Source: Nocardia paucivorans NBRC 100373 (GTDB lineage Bacteria > Actinomycetota > Actinomycetes > Mycobacteriales > Mycobacteriaceae). From it: DNA of 64,000 nucleotides. The first letter of the stretch is position 1. Each line of letters begins with the position of its first letter. Positions 35,472-43,692 of this stretch are shown piece after piece. The notes below the pieces were generated by a model. It was not told the origin of the DNA and searched no databases. It was given only the letters and a program-made list of their open reading frames with translations. The position numbers were made by a program, and so were the translations under genes. The stretch lies in assembly GCF_000308675.1 (NCBI RefSeq), contig NZ_BAGE01000046.1, positions 124,001 through 188,000 of the forward strand, in the 5' to 3' direction.

Positions 35472-36707
35472 TCACTCGTATCGAACCTGCCAACTCTTGA
35501 TTCCGTTGATCCAGCCCGAGCGCAGCCGCACCGGATCGGTGATCGATCGCAGATCAGGCATGGTGTCGGCGATCGCGTTGAACATAAGGTCGATTTCCAA
35601 CCTGGCCAGATTGGCTCCGATACAGTAGTGTGCGCCGGTGCCGCCGAAACCGACATGCGGATTGGGATCGCGCAGGATATCGAAGGTAAACGGGTCATCG
35701 AACCCGTCCTCGTCGAAATTGGCCGAACCGTAGAACAACCCGAGCCGTTGTCCTCGTCGGATCTCCTGCCCGCCGAGCACGTGGTCGGCGGTGGCCGTGC
35801 GCTGGAAAGCGGTGACCGGGGTGGCCCACCGGACGATTTCGTCGGCTGCGGTGCGCGGGCGCTGCTCCTTGAACAGCTCCCACTGTTCGGGGTGGTCCAC
35901 GAAGGCCTTCATCCCATGAGTGATGGCATTGCGGGTGGTCTCGTTGCCGGCGACGGCCAGCAGAATGACGAAGAAACCGAATTCGTCCGAGCCCAGCGCT
36001 TCCCCGTCGACATCGGCGTTCACCAATCGGGTGACGATATCGTCCACCGGACAGGCCCGGCGCCGCTCGGCCATATTCCACGCGTAGCCGAGGATTTCCG
36101 CCGAGGCCAGGGCCGGGTCCCCGTATTCGGGATCGTCGTAGTTGAGCATCTGGTTGGACCAGTCGAAAATCTTGCGCCGGTCCTCCTGCGGCACCCCGAT
36201 CAGCTCGGCGATCGCCTGGAGCGGTAGTTCACAGGCGACCTGGGCGACGAAATCACCGCCACCGGTCTGCTTCGCCTCGTGCACGATCCGTTCGGCCCGT
36301 TCGGTGAGCGCGGCCCGCAGCCCCTCCACCGCGCGGGGCGTGAACCCTTTCGAGACGATCCGCCGCACCTTGGAGTGTTTGGGCGGATCCATGTTCACCA
36401 GCAGTGCACCGATGGAGTTCATCTGCTCGGGCGTGATATCGCCCGGTAGCCGGATGATGGCGCCTTTCTCCTGCGAGGAGTACAGCTCCGGGTTGCGGGA
36501 GATCTCCCGAATATCCTCCAGTTTGCTGACAACCCAGTACCCGCCGTCGTCGAAGCCGCCGGAGTTCTCATCGGACTGGGCGTTCCACCACACCGGCGCG
36601 GTACGCCGCAGCAGCGCGAATTCCTCCACCGGCCTGCGTTGTGCCCAGAGCGCCGGATCGGTGAAATCGAAACCCTCGGGTAATGCGGGTGCGGATTCGG
36701 CGCCCAT
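35472..36707 (-). CDS. Cytochrome P450, CYP125-like (steroid C26/27 monooxygenase type)
   Basis: A 411-residue P450 closely resembling mycobacterial CYP125, which oxidises the terminal methyl of the cholesterol side chain: LPEGFDFTDPALWAQRRPV, TAPVWWNAQ, the LVNMDPPKHSKVRR region, I-helix LLAVAGNETTRN, DEIVRWATPVTAFQRTA (K-helix) and HVGFGGTGAHYCIGANLAR with Cys362 as haem ligand. Last gene of a three-gene minus-strand operon: the SDR stop TAA directly abuts this ATG. Substrate is most likely a sterol, steroid or methyl-branched lipid; cholesterol itself is an inference. Confidence 0.9.
   Translation of the reverse strand: MGAESAPALPEGFDFTDPALWAQRRPVEEFALLRRTAPVWWNAQSDENSGGFDDGGYWVVSKLEDIREISRNPELYSSQEKGAIIRLPGDITPEQMNSIGALLVNMDPPKHSKVRRIVSKGFTPRAVEGLRAALTERAERIVHEAKQTGGGDFVAQVACELPLQAIAELIGVPQEDRRKIFDWSNQMLNYDDPEYGDPALASAEILGYAWNMAERRRACPVDDIVTRLVNADVDGEALGSDEFGFFVILLAVAGNETTRNAITHGMKAFVDHPEQWELFKEQRPRTAADEIVRWATPVTAFQRTATADHVLGGQEIRRGQRLGLFYGSANFDEDGFDDPFTFDILRDPNPHVGFGGTGAHYCIGANLARLEIDLMFNAIADTMPDLRSITDPVRLRSGWINGIKSWQVRYE
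35496..35551 (-). repeat. Second copy of the P450 3'-end repeat (inside the CYP125-like gene)
   Basis: Encodes RSITDPVRLRSGWINGI near the C-terminus of the intact P450. It is the partner of the relic at 32731-32786, in the same orientation and 2.77 kb away, at about 80% identity. Confidence 0.7.
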
Positions 36708-37508
36708 TTACGAATCCTTTCCTTCCTCCGGTATCGGACGCAGCGGGGCCTCGGGCTGTACCTCGACCAACACCAGATGTGCGCCGCGCGGGGTGTTGAC
36801 CATCGCCGATACGGCCGCCGCCAGATCACTGGCGCGCAGCATGTACGGATGTCGGGCGAAACCCCATTTCTGCCAGTCCTCCAGCAGTGGCCCCACCACC
36901 TCGGCGGGCGCATTCATGCCCATCCCGGTGACCGTGGGGCCGGGCCGTACCAGCGAGGCACGAATACCGGTGCCCTCCAGCTCCATTCGCAACTGATTCA
37001 CCATGGCCTCCAACCCGGCCTTGGCCGCGCTGTAGGCGCCATTGCGCGGTCGCGGAACCGGGGCGCAATCGGAACTGATGAGCACCACATCGCCACGCCG
37101 GCGTTCCATCATGCCGGGCAGTACCCGATGCACCATGCGATGCGCGCCGACCAGATGGATCTGCACTTGGCTCAGGAACTGTTCGGGGTCCATCTCCTGG
37201 ATGAGACCGAACTCGATATCCCCGGCGCCGGAGACCAGGATCTCGGTCGGACCGAGCGTCTCCTCGGCGGCCGCGACGAACTCATCGACCGATTGCCGAT
37301 CGGTGACGTCGAGCCGGTGGGCGAAAGCGGTGCCACCGTCGGCCCGGATCTTGTCGGCCAGTTCCGCGCAGATCTGCACCCGCCGCGCGCCGAGCGCCAC
37401 CGGATGTCCCTGCCGCGCCAACTCCACCGCGGTGGCCGCGCCGATTCCGGAGGAGGCCCCGGCCACGATTGTGGGCCGATGCTGCGGATGAGGATCGAAC
37501 CTGGGCAT
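36708..37508 (-). CDS. Short-chain dehydrogenase/reductase (Rv0765c-like position)
   Basis: A 266-residue classical SDR: cofactor loop VAGASSGIGAAT, LDVTDR (Asp of the adenine pocket), the active-site Ser in VLISSDCA, and YSAAK (catalytic Tyr/Lys). Expected to oxidise an alcohol made by the flanking P450s or reduce the resulting ketone. ATG 37508 overlaps the stop of the upstream P450 (TAATG); the stop abuts the CYP125-like ATG (TAAATG), so the three are one operon. In mycobacteria an SDR sits in this same place between cyp51 and cyp123. Confidence 0.9.
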   Translation of the reverse strand: MPRFDPHPQHRPTIVAGASSGIGAATAVELARQGHPVALGARRVQICAELADKIRADGGTAFAHRLDVTDRQSVDEFVAAAEETLGPTEILVSGAGDIEFGLIQEMDPEQFLSQVQIHLVGAHRMVHRVLPGMMERRRGDVVLISSDCAPVPRPRNGAYSAAKAGLEAMVNQLRMELEGTGIRASLVRPGPTVTGMGMNAPAEVVGPLLEDWQKWGFARHPYMLRASDLAAAVSAMVNTPRGAHLVLVEVQPEAPLRPIPEEGKDS

Positions 37509-38713
37509 TACCGCACCTCCACGGCGATCGGGAGCTTGGCGAAGCCCCGCACGTTGGTCGAATGCACACGTTCGATTCCCTCGTCGCGCACTCGGTACGA
37601 ACGCACGCGACGGGCGAATTCCCGCAGGGCGATATTGGCTTCCAGTCGAGCCAGATGCGCGCCCAGACAAAAATGCACCCCGGCGCCGAAACTGGCGAGG
37701 TTGCCCTTGTCGGGGCGATCCAGCCGGTAGGAGTCGGCATCGTCGAACACCTCGGAATCGCGGTTGGCCGAGCCGATCAGCAGCAGAACCTTCGACCCGG
37801 CCGGGATCACCCGCCCGTGGTATTCCAGGTCGGTGGCCGCGGTGCGCGCAATCATTTGACTGGAGGTGTCGTAACGCAGGGTCTCCTCCACCCAGTCGGA
37901 GACGAGGTCGAGGTCGGCGGCAACCCGGGCATACTCTCCGGGATGGCGTCCCGCCCAGTACAGCGCGTTGCCCAGCAGTTTGGTGGTGGTCTCGTTACCG
38001 GCGACCACCATGAGGAACATGAAGCCGATGATCTCCTCGTCGGTGAGCACGTCCCCGTCGATTTCCGCGTCCAGTAGCGCGGAGGTCAGGTCCTCGGTGG
38101 GGCGGGCGCGCCGCTGCGCGACCATTTCGGAGTAGTAGACCACCAGATTCAGCGAGGCCTCGATGGCCGCGTGGGGAACGTCGAGGACACCGTCCTCCCG
38201 ATGCACCACCAGGTCGGCCAGACGACGCACCTCGGCACGGTCCGCCGCCGGGACGCCCAGCAGTTCGGAGATCACGTCCATCGGCAGTTTGCCGGCGAAC
38301 TCCTCGATCCAGTCGAATTCGCTCCTCGCGAGCGCGGATTCCAGGTATTGGAGGGTGATCTCCCGGATGCGGGTCTCCATTTCCGCGACCCGTTTGGGGG
38401 TGAAGCCCTTGTACACCAGACGCCGCATACGCATATGCCGTGGATCGTCCATGGCCAGGAAGGACATGGTCTTATGGGCGTGGGGCCCCCAGGCGGCCGG
38501 ATCCAGCGAGACACCGTTGGCGCTGGACAGCCGGGTGCTGTCGCGGAAGGCCGCGGTGACGTCGGCGTGCCGGGACAGCGCGTAGAAGTCCAGATCCGGA
38601 TTGTGGTACAGCGGCGCTTCCGCACGCAGTCGCGCATACGTCGGGTAGGGGTCTTCGTGGAATCCGTAGTCGTACGGGTCGAAGACCAATGGTTCCAACG
38701 AGGCGGCCGTCAT
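37508..38713 (-). CDS. Cytochrome P450, CYP123-like
   Basis: A 401-residue P450 with strong resemblance to mycobacterial CYP123: FDPYDYGFHEDPYP, MSFLAMDDPRHMRMRRLV, FAGKLPMDVISELLGVP, I-helix LMVVAGNETTTKLL, K-helix WVEETLRYDTSSQ, and FGAGVHFCLGAHLAR with Cys349 as haem ligand. First gene of the minus-strand operon; ATG 38713 has GAGGTGGG upstream. The operator at 38788-38805 lies 75-92 bases upstream, so control by the linked TetR is likely. Substrate unknown. Confidence 0.9.
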   Translation of the reverse strand: MTAASLEPLVFDPYDYGFHEDPYPTYARLRAEAPLYHNPDLDFYALSRHADVTAAFRDSTRLSSANGVSLDPAAWGPHAHKTMSFLAMDDPRHMRMRRLVYKGFTPKRVAEMETRIREITLQYLESALARSEFDWIEEFAGKLPMDVISELLGVPAADRAEVRRLADLVVHREDGVLDVPHAAIEASLNLVVYYSEMVAQRRARPTEDLTSALLDAEIDGDVLTDEEIIGFMFLMVVAGNETTTKLLGNALYWAGRHPGEYARVAADLDLVSDWVEETLRYDTSSQMIARTAATDLEYHGRVIPAGSKVLLLIGSANRDSEVFDDADSYRLDRPDKGNLASFGAGVHFCLGAHLARLEANIALREFARRVRSYRVRDEGIERVHSTNVRGFAKLPIAVEVR

Positions 38714-38787
38714 CGGACCCACCTCTGTTTCGATAACGAGTTCTCGCCGGGAACGCCCGACCGACCGCCAGATGGAGACACGTAGCT

Positions 38788-38805
38788 GGACATGTGTCTG
38801 GACGG
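38788..38805 (+). promoter_or_regulatory. TetR-type operator, P450-operon side
   Basis: GGACATGTGTCTGGACGG: half-sites GACA, TGTC and GACG separated by two bases each. Thirteen bases (GGACATGTGTCTG) are identical to the operator over the tetR start codon, read on the opposite strand. Confidence 0.65.
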
Positions 38806-38971
38806 TACCAGCGGTGCGCCGCGCGGACAATGACAGACGGACAGTTCTCTGCTCGACCGACCAAAGCGAAGTGCCACCCGCGACGACACGACACTTCCTC
38901 AATCCACCGAACCAACGACTGGACACCTCGGCTTCGAGCCGAAAATATAGAACCTGTTATCGCGACCATCC

Positions 38972-39001
38972 TTGCACCCGCCGGAGTGGCCGGACTATAT
39001 T
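38972..39001 (+). promoter_or_regulatory. Predicted promoter of the aldehyde dehydrogenase operon
   Basis: TTGCAC (38972-38977), an 18-base spacer and TATATT (38996-39001), a good housekeeping-type pair. Transcription would start near 39008, inside the operator at 39006-39020, about 28 bases before the ATG. Confidence 0.55.
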
Positions 39002-39005
39002 CCAT

Positions 39006-39020
39006 ACACCTGTCCAGACA
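39006..39020 (+). promoter_or_regulatory. TetR-type operator, dehydrogenase-operon side
   Basis: ACACCTGTCCAGACA: perfect TGTC-CA-GACA inverted repeat with a degenerate third half-site on the left. It overlaps the predicted transcription start, the usual place for repression. Confidence 0.6.
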
Positions 39021-39035
39021 GTATTGGGGTCTTCC

Positions 39036-40505
39036 ATGAACGGTCTCCTACCCGGCGACAGCTCGCGCCTGTTGATCGACGGCAAGCTCGTCACCGGCGG
39101 TAACGGCGTGTTCGACACCGTGAACCCGGCCACCGAGGAAGTTCTAGGCACGGCCGCCGACGCCGACGCCGACGATATGGACGCCGCGATCTCCGCCGCC
39201 CGCACCGCCTTCGACAAGACCGACTGGTCCCGCGATCACGCATTCCGCGTGCACTGTCTGGATCAGCTGCGCACCGCACTGCAATCGCAGGTGGAACAAT
39301 TACGCGAGATCACCGTCGCCGAGGCGGGCTCACCCGTCATGTTCACCAGCGGCCCCCACCTGGAAGGACCGATCGCCGATCTGGAATTCGCCACCCGACT
39401 CGCCGAAACCTACGAATGGGAAACCGAACTGGGTGAGGCCGCGCCGATGGGAATCCGCACCCGGCGCGTGGTGCGCCGTGAGGCCATCGGGGTGGTCGGC
39501 GCCATCACCCCGTGGAACTTCCCACACCAGATCAACTTCGCCAAGATCGGGCCCGCGCTCGCCGCCGGTAACACCGTGGTGCTCAAACCGGCCCCCGACA
39601 CCCCGTGGTGCGCGGCAGCGGTCGGCGCCATCATCGCCGAACAGACCGATATCCCACCCGGCGTGATCAATATCGTCACCTCGTCCGATCACTCGCTGGG
39701 CGGCCAACTCACCGGTGACCCGCGGGTCGATATGGTCTCCTTCACCGGTTCCACCGCCACCGGCCGGGCCGTAATGGCCAACGCCGCCACCACCGTGAAG
39801 AAGACCTTCCTCGAGCTCGGCGGTAAATCGGCCGCCATCGTCCTGGACGATATCGACCTCGGCAAGGCCGTGGGCTTCACCGCCTTCTCCCTCTGTGTGC
39901 ACGCCGGACAGGGCTGTGCGCTGAGCACCCGACTGTTGGTGCCGCGCGCCTCCTACGAGCAGGCGGTGGAGATCGCGGCCGCCACCATGGGCGGTCTCGC
40001 GCCCGGCGACCCCACCGATCCCGGCACGGTCTGCGGACCGCTCATCTCCGGTCGACAGCGCGCCCGGGTGCTGCGCTATATCGATATCGCCCGCTCCGAA
40101 GGCGGACGGATCGCGGTCGGCGGCGGCCGGCCCGCCGACCGCGAACGCGGTTTCTTCGTGGAACCCACCGTGATCGCCGACCTCGACAACGGGTCGAAGG
40201 CCGCGCAGGAGGAGATCTTCGGCCCGGTGCTCGTGGTCCTGCCCTACGACAGCGACGACGACGCCATCCGAATCGCCAACGACTCTCCCTACGGTCTGTC
40301 CGGATCGGTATGGGGCACCGATCCGGCGCGCATCGACTACGTCACCGGCCGGGTGCGCACCGGAACCCTCGGTGTCAACGGCGGTATGTGGTACAGCGCC
40401 GACGCCCCGTTCGGCGGATACAAACAGTCCGGTATCGGCCGCGAGATGGGTGTGGCCGGGTTCGAGGAATATCTGGAAACCAAATTGGTCGCCACCGCGC
40501 GGTAA
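39036..40505 (+). CDS. NAD(P)-dependent aldehyde dehydrogenase (Rv0768/AldA-like)
   Basis: A 489-residue ALDH with VGAITPWNFPHQ (Asn of the oxyanion hole), FTGSTATGR (cofactor), LELGGKSA (general-base Glu), HAGQGCAL (catalytic Cys) and EEIFGPVL. Oxidises aldehydes to acids; here probably aldehydes produced by the divergent P450 operon. It closely resembles the mycobacterial AldA encoded at the equivalent locus. ATG 39036 is preferred over the longer frame from 38772. First of four genes with minimal gaps. Confidence 0.92.
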   Translation: MNGLLPGDSSRLLIDGKLVTGGNGVFDTVNPATEEVLGTAADADADDMDAAISAARTAFDKTDWSRDHAFRVHCLDQLRTALQSQVEQLREITVAEAGSPVMFTSGPHLEGPIADLEFATRLAETYEWETELGEAAPMGIRTRRVVRREAIGVVGAITPWNFPHQINFAKIGPALAAGNTVVLKPAPDTPWCAAAVGAIIAEQTDIPPGVINIVTSSDHSLGGQLTGDPRVDMVSFTGSTATGRAVMANAATTVKKTFLELGGKSAAIVLDDIDLGKAVGFTAFSLCVHAGQGCALSTRLLVPRASYEQAVEIAAATMGGLAPGDPTDPGTVCGPLISGRQRARVLRYIDIARSEGGRIAVGGGRPADRERGFFVEPTVIADLDNGSKAAQEEIFGPVLVVLPYDSDDDAIRIANDSPYGLSGSVWGTDPARIDYVTGRVRTGTLGVNGGMWYSADAPFGGYKQSGIGREMGVAGFEEYLETKLVATAR

Positions 40506-40548
40506 CCCACCGTCCCAGCAGCTTTCATCGAGAACGAGGAGTGCGATC

Positions 40549-41298
40549 ATGGCCCGTTTCACCGGTCGATCGGCCATTGTCACCGGCGCCGCGCGCGGTA
40601 TCGGCGAGGTCTACGCGCAGGCGCTGGCCGCCGAGGGCGCGTCCGTCGTCGTGGCCGACCTGAACGCCGAGGGTGGCCGGGCCGTCGCGGAGAAGATCGT
40701 CGCCGACGGTGGGACCGCGTCGTTCCACCCGGTGGACGTCTCCGACCCCGATTCGGCCGCGGAGCTGGCCGCTTTCACCATCGAGCGGTACGGCAAGATC
40801 GACCACCTGGTCAACAACGCCGCAATCTACGGCGGAATGAAACTCGACCTGCTGCTCACCGTACCGTGGGACTACTACAAGAAGTTCATGTCGGTGAACC
40901 TCGACGGCGCGCTGGTGATGACCCGCGCGGTCTGGGAACACATGGCGGCAGGCGGTGGCGGCTCCATCGTCAATCAGTCCTCCACCGCGGCCTGGATGTA
41001 CTCCGGCTTCTACGGACTGGCCAAGGTCGGTGTCAACGGTCTCACCCAACAGTTGGCGACCGAACTCGGCGGCTCCAATATTCGGGTGAACGCCATCGCG
41101 CCGGGCCCCACCGATACCGAGGCCACCAGGTCCACCACCCCGGCGAACATGGTCGAGGACATGGTGAAACGCCTGCCGCTCAAGCGCATGGGCACCCCGC
41201 AGGACATGGTCGGTGCCCTGCTCTATCTGCTCTCCGACGACGCGAGCTGGGTCACCGGCCAGATCTTCCGTGTCGACGGCGGCCAGGTGATCAGGTGA
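40549..41298 (+). CDS. Short-chain dehydrogenase/reductase (Rv0769-like)
   Basis: A 249-residue classical SDR: TGAARGIG cofactor loop, VVVADLNAEG (NAD-preferring Asp), LVNNAAIYGG, active-site Ser in VNQSSTAAW, YGLAK (Tyr/Lys) and APGPTDTEAT. The start has GAACGAGGAGTGCGATC. The TGA overlaps the next ATG (TGATG). Expected to interconvert a hydroxyl and a keto group on the same substrate series as the neighbouring ALDH. Confidence 0.91.
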   Translation: MARFTGRSAIVTGAARGIGEVYAQALAAEGASVVVADLNAEGGRAVAEKIVADGGTASFHPVDVSDPDSAAELAAFTIERYGKIDHLVNNAAIYGGMKLDLLLTVPWDYYKKFMSVNLDGALVMTRAVWEHMAAGGGGSIVNQSSTAAWMYSGFYGLAKVGVNGLTQQLATELGGSNIRVNAIAPGPTDTEATRSTTPANMVEDMVKRLPLKRMGTPQDMVGALLYLLSDDASWVTGQIFRVDGGQVIR

Positions 41299-42203
41299 TG
41301 AACGCGGACACGCACACCGCAGGGCGGGTCGGGTTCATCGGCCTGGGGTCCATGGGTGCTCCCATGGCCAAGAAGCTGTTGAAGTGGTCCGGCGGCCTCA
41401 CCGTCTGCGATACCCGGCCCGAGGCGGTGCAACCGTTCGTCGAGGCGGGCGCCGAAACGGCCACCACCCCCGCCGAACTCGCCGCCACCTGCGCAATCGT
41501 CTCGATCGCGGTGGTCGACGATGCCCAGGTCCGCGCGGTGCTGACCGGTGAGAACGGGGTATTGCGCACCGCATCTCCCGGCACTGTGATCGCCGTGCAC
41601 TCCACCATCGGCGACGGCACCGCCGAAGACCTGGCGCGGTTGTGCGCCGAGCACGAGGTGGAATTCGCGGACGCCCCGGTCTCCGGTGGGGCCGCCGGCG
41701 CCGACAGCGGACGGCTGGTGGTGATGATCGGCGGTAGCGATACCGCCGTGGCCGCCCTGCGCGAACCGTTCGGCTGCTTCTCCGACCGCATCGTGCACGC
41801 CGGCCCGGTAGGGGCGGGCACCCGTATGAAACTGGCCCGCAACCTCCTGCATTTCGTCTCGTTCACCGCGGCCGGTGAGGCCCAGCGACTGGCCGAGGCG
41901 GCCGGACTGGATCTCATCGCGCTCGGCAAGGTGGTGCGGCATTCCGATGCCGTCACCGGTGGGGCGGGATCGATCATGTTGCGGGACAGCACCGCGCCGA
42001 TCGAAGACGGCGATTTCTGGTTGCCGATCCTCACCCATGTGCGGGATCTCGGCGAAAAGGATCTGAGTCTGGCCCTGGGTCTCGGCGAGCGGCTCGGTGT
42101 CGACCTACCGCTGGCCCGGCTCGCCCTCGGCCGGCTCGGTCCGGGACTCGGTGTCGGCATCGGCGCGCTCGGCGCCGCGAACAATAGGGAGGAAACCGAA
42201 TAA
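41298..42203 (+). CDS. 3-Hydroxyisobutyrate dehydrogenase-family oxidoreductase (Rv0770-like)
   Basis: A 301-residue beta-hydroxyacid dehydrogenase: VGFIGLGSMGAPMA nucleotide loop, DAPVSGGAAGA substrate loop, and the catalytic Lys/Asn in GAGTRMKLARNLL. The family oxidises small or CoA-linked beta-hydroxy acids. It overlaps both neighbours by one base (TGATG and TAATG), so it is coupled. The gene order ALDH-SDR-this matches the mycobacterial aldA locus. Confidence 0.9.
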   Translation: MNADTHTAGRVGFIGLGSMGAPMAKKLLKWSGGLTVCDTRPEAVQPFVEAGAETATTPAELAATCAIVSIAVVDDAQVRAVLTGENGVLRTASPGTVIAVHSTIGDGTAEDLARLCAEHEVEFADAPVSGGAAGADSGRLVVMIGGSDTAVAALREPFGCFSDRIVHAGPVGAGTRMKLARNLLHFVSFTAAGEAQRLAEAAGLDLIALGKVVRHSDAVTGGAGSIMLRDSTAPIEDGDFWLPILTHVRDLGEKDLSLALGLGERLGVDLPLARLALGRLGPGLGVGIGALGAANNREETE

Positions 42204-43669
42204 TGGCTGTAGCCACTACCCTTCGCCCCCTGTCCGCCGCCGAGGTCACCACCTGGGACCGCACCGCCGATGTGGTGATCGCCGGCTACGGTATCGCCGG
42301 CGTCTGCGCCGCCATCGAGGCCGCGCGGGCCGGGGCGCAGGTGCTGATTCTGGAACGCACCGGCGGTTGGGGCGGCGCCGCGGCACTCGCCGGCGGGTTC
42401 ATCTACCTGGGCGGCGGAACTCCGCTGCAGCGGGCGCTCGGTTTCGAGGACAGCCCGGAGAACATGGAGAAGTTCATGGTCGCCGCGCTCGGACCGGGCG
42501 TGGACCGGGAGAAGGTCGCCGACTACTGCCGCGGCAGCGTCGAACACTACGAATGGCTGGTCGCCAACGGGGTACCTTTCAAGGCCGAATTCTGGGGGGA
42601 ACCCGGTTGGGAACCACCGCACGACGAGGGCCTGATGTACTCCGGCGGGGAGAACGCCGCCCCCTTCAACGCCATCGCCACCCCGGCTCCACGCGGACAT
42701 GTGCCGCAGATGCAGAACAAACGCACCGGGTCCAAGGGCGGCGGCTACATGTTGATGAAACCGCTGGCCGAAACCGCCGAGAGCCTCGGCGTCACGGCCG
42801 AATACGACACCCGTATCCAGCGGTTGATCGTCGATGGCGACCGCGTGGTCGGGGTGGTCGCCAAACAGTACGGGAAAGAACTCGCCGTCCGGGCCCGGCG
42901 CGGCGTCATCCTGGCCACCGGCAGTTTCGCCTACCACGACCGGATGATCGAGGGCTACGCCCCACGACTCATCGGCCGACCGGGTGCCGCCATCGAAGAG
43001 CACGACGGGATTGCCATCCGGCTCGCCCAGGCCCTCGGTGCCGACCTGGCCCATATGGACGCCACCGAGGTGGCGTTCTTCGGCGACCCGCAGATGATGG
43101 CGCGTGGCATCCTGGTGAACGGCCGCGGTCAGCGCTACATCCCCGAGGACACCTACCCGGGTCGTATCGGCCAGGCGACCCTCTTCCATCAGGAGAACCA
43201 GGCGTACCTGATCCTCGGCGAAACCGCCTACGAGGAGGCGCTCACCACCGAGACGTCCACCCCGTTCTTCCGGCAACCACCCACCTGGGCCGCCGAGACC
43301 ATTGCCGAACTCGAATCCGATATGGGGCTACCCGAACTCGCCCTGCAGACGACAGTGGAGCTGTACAACCGCCACGCCGCCGACGGCAAGGACCCGCTGC
43401 TCGGTAAGAAACCCGAATGGGTCAAACCCCTCGAGGGCCCGTTTGCCGCTTTCGATATGCGCGGTTTCACGGCGGGCTTCACCCTGGGCGGGCTGCGCAC
43501 CGACCTGGATTCCCGGGTGTTGCATGTGGACGGACACCCCATCCCCGGCCTGTTCGCCGCCGGACGCTGCACATCCGGAGTGTGTGCGGGTGGCTACGCC
43601 AGCGGCACCTCGTTGGGCGACGGTAGCTTCTACGGCCGCCGAGCCGGGATTGCGGCCGCGAAAAGCTGA
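42203..43669 (+). CDS. FAD-dependent dehydrogenase (3-ketosteroid dehydrogenase/fumarate reductase superfamily)
   Basis: A 488-residue flavoprotein. The N-terminal FAD loop is VVIAGYGIAGVCAAIEAARAG with a conserved LILERTGGWGG; the C-terminal closing motif GLFAAGRCTSGVCAGGYASGTSLGDGSFYGRRAG is typical of the FAD_binding_2 family, which includes KstD-type Delta1- and Delta4-dehydrogenases. The Tyr residues of true KstD cannot be confirmed by eye, so the substrate is open. Its presence beside a CYP125-like P450 favours a steroid-like compound. TAATG overlap with the previous gene. Confidence 0.86.
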   Translation: MAVATTLRPLSAAEVTTWDRTADVVIAGYGIAGVCAAIEAARAGAQVLILERTGGWGGAAALAGGFIYLGGGTPLQRALGFEDSPENMEKFMVAALGPGVDREKVADYCRGSVEHYEWLVANGVPFKAEFWGEPGWEPPHDEGLMYSGGENAAPFNAIATPAPRGHVPQMQNKRTGSKGGGYMLMKPLAETAESLGVTAEYDTRIQRLIVDGDRVVGVVAKQYGKELAVRARRGVILATGSFAYHDRMIEGYAPRLIGRPGAAIEEHDGIAIRLAQALGADLAHMDATEVAFFGDPQMMARGILVNGRGQRYIPEDTYPGRIGQATLFHQENQAYLILGETAYEEALTTETSTPFFRQPPTWAAETIAELESDMGLPELALQTTVELYNRHAADGKDPLLGKKPEWVKPLEGPFAAFDMRGFTAGFTLGGLRTDLDSRVLHVDGHPIPGLFAAGRCTSGVCAGGYASGTSLGDGSFYGRRAGIAAAKS

Positions 43670-43682
43670 ACCGGTACATTCA

Positions 43683-43692
43683 GACACATGTC
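43683..43692 (-). promoter_or_regulatory. TetR-type operator over the tetR start codon
   Basis: GACACATGTC, with flanking TCA on the left and CG on the right; on the minus strand the site reads GGACATGTGTCTG, identical over 13 bases to the copy at 38788. It covers the ATG at 43688 of the tetR gene, consistent with autorepression. Confidence 0.6.

Larger units (their letters stand above)
38714..39035. other. Divergent promoter region of the catabolic cluster
   Basis: 322 bases between the P450 operon (minus) and the aldehyde dehydrogenase operon (plus). It holds two copies of the shared operator, near each end, and a promoter for the plus-strand operon. Short open frames crossing it have no homology. 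Confidence 0.7.

Noticed and set aside
39330..40583. 417-codon open frame on the minus strand
   Set aside because: Antisense to the aldehyde dehydrogenase gene; no homology recognised.
41291..43276. 661-codon open frame on the minus strand
   Set aside because: Antisense to the HIBADH-like and flavoprotein genes, which carry clear catalytic motifs; the antisense product has none.
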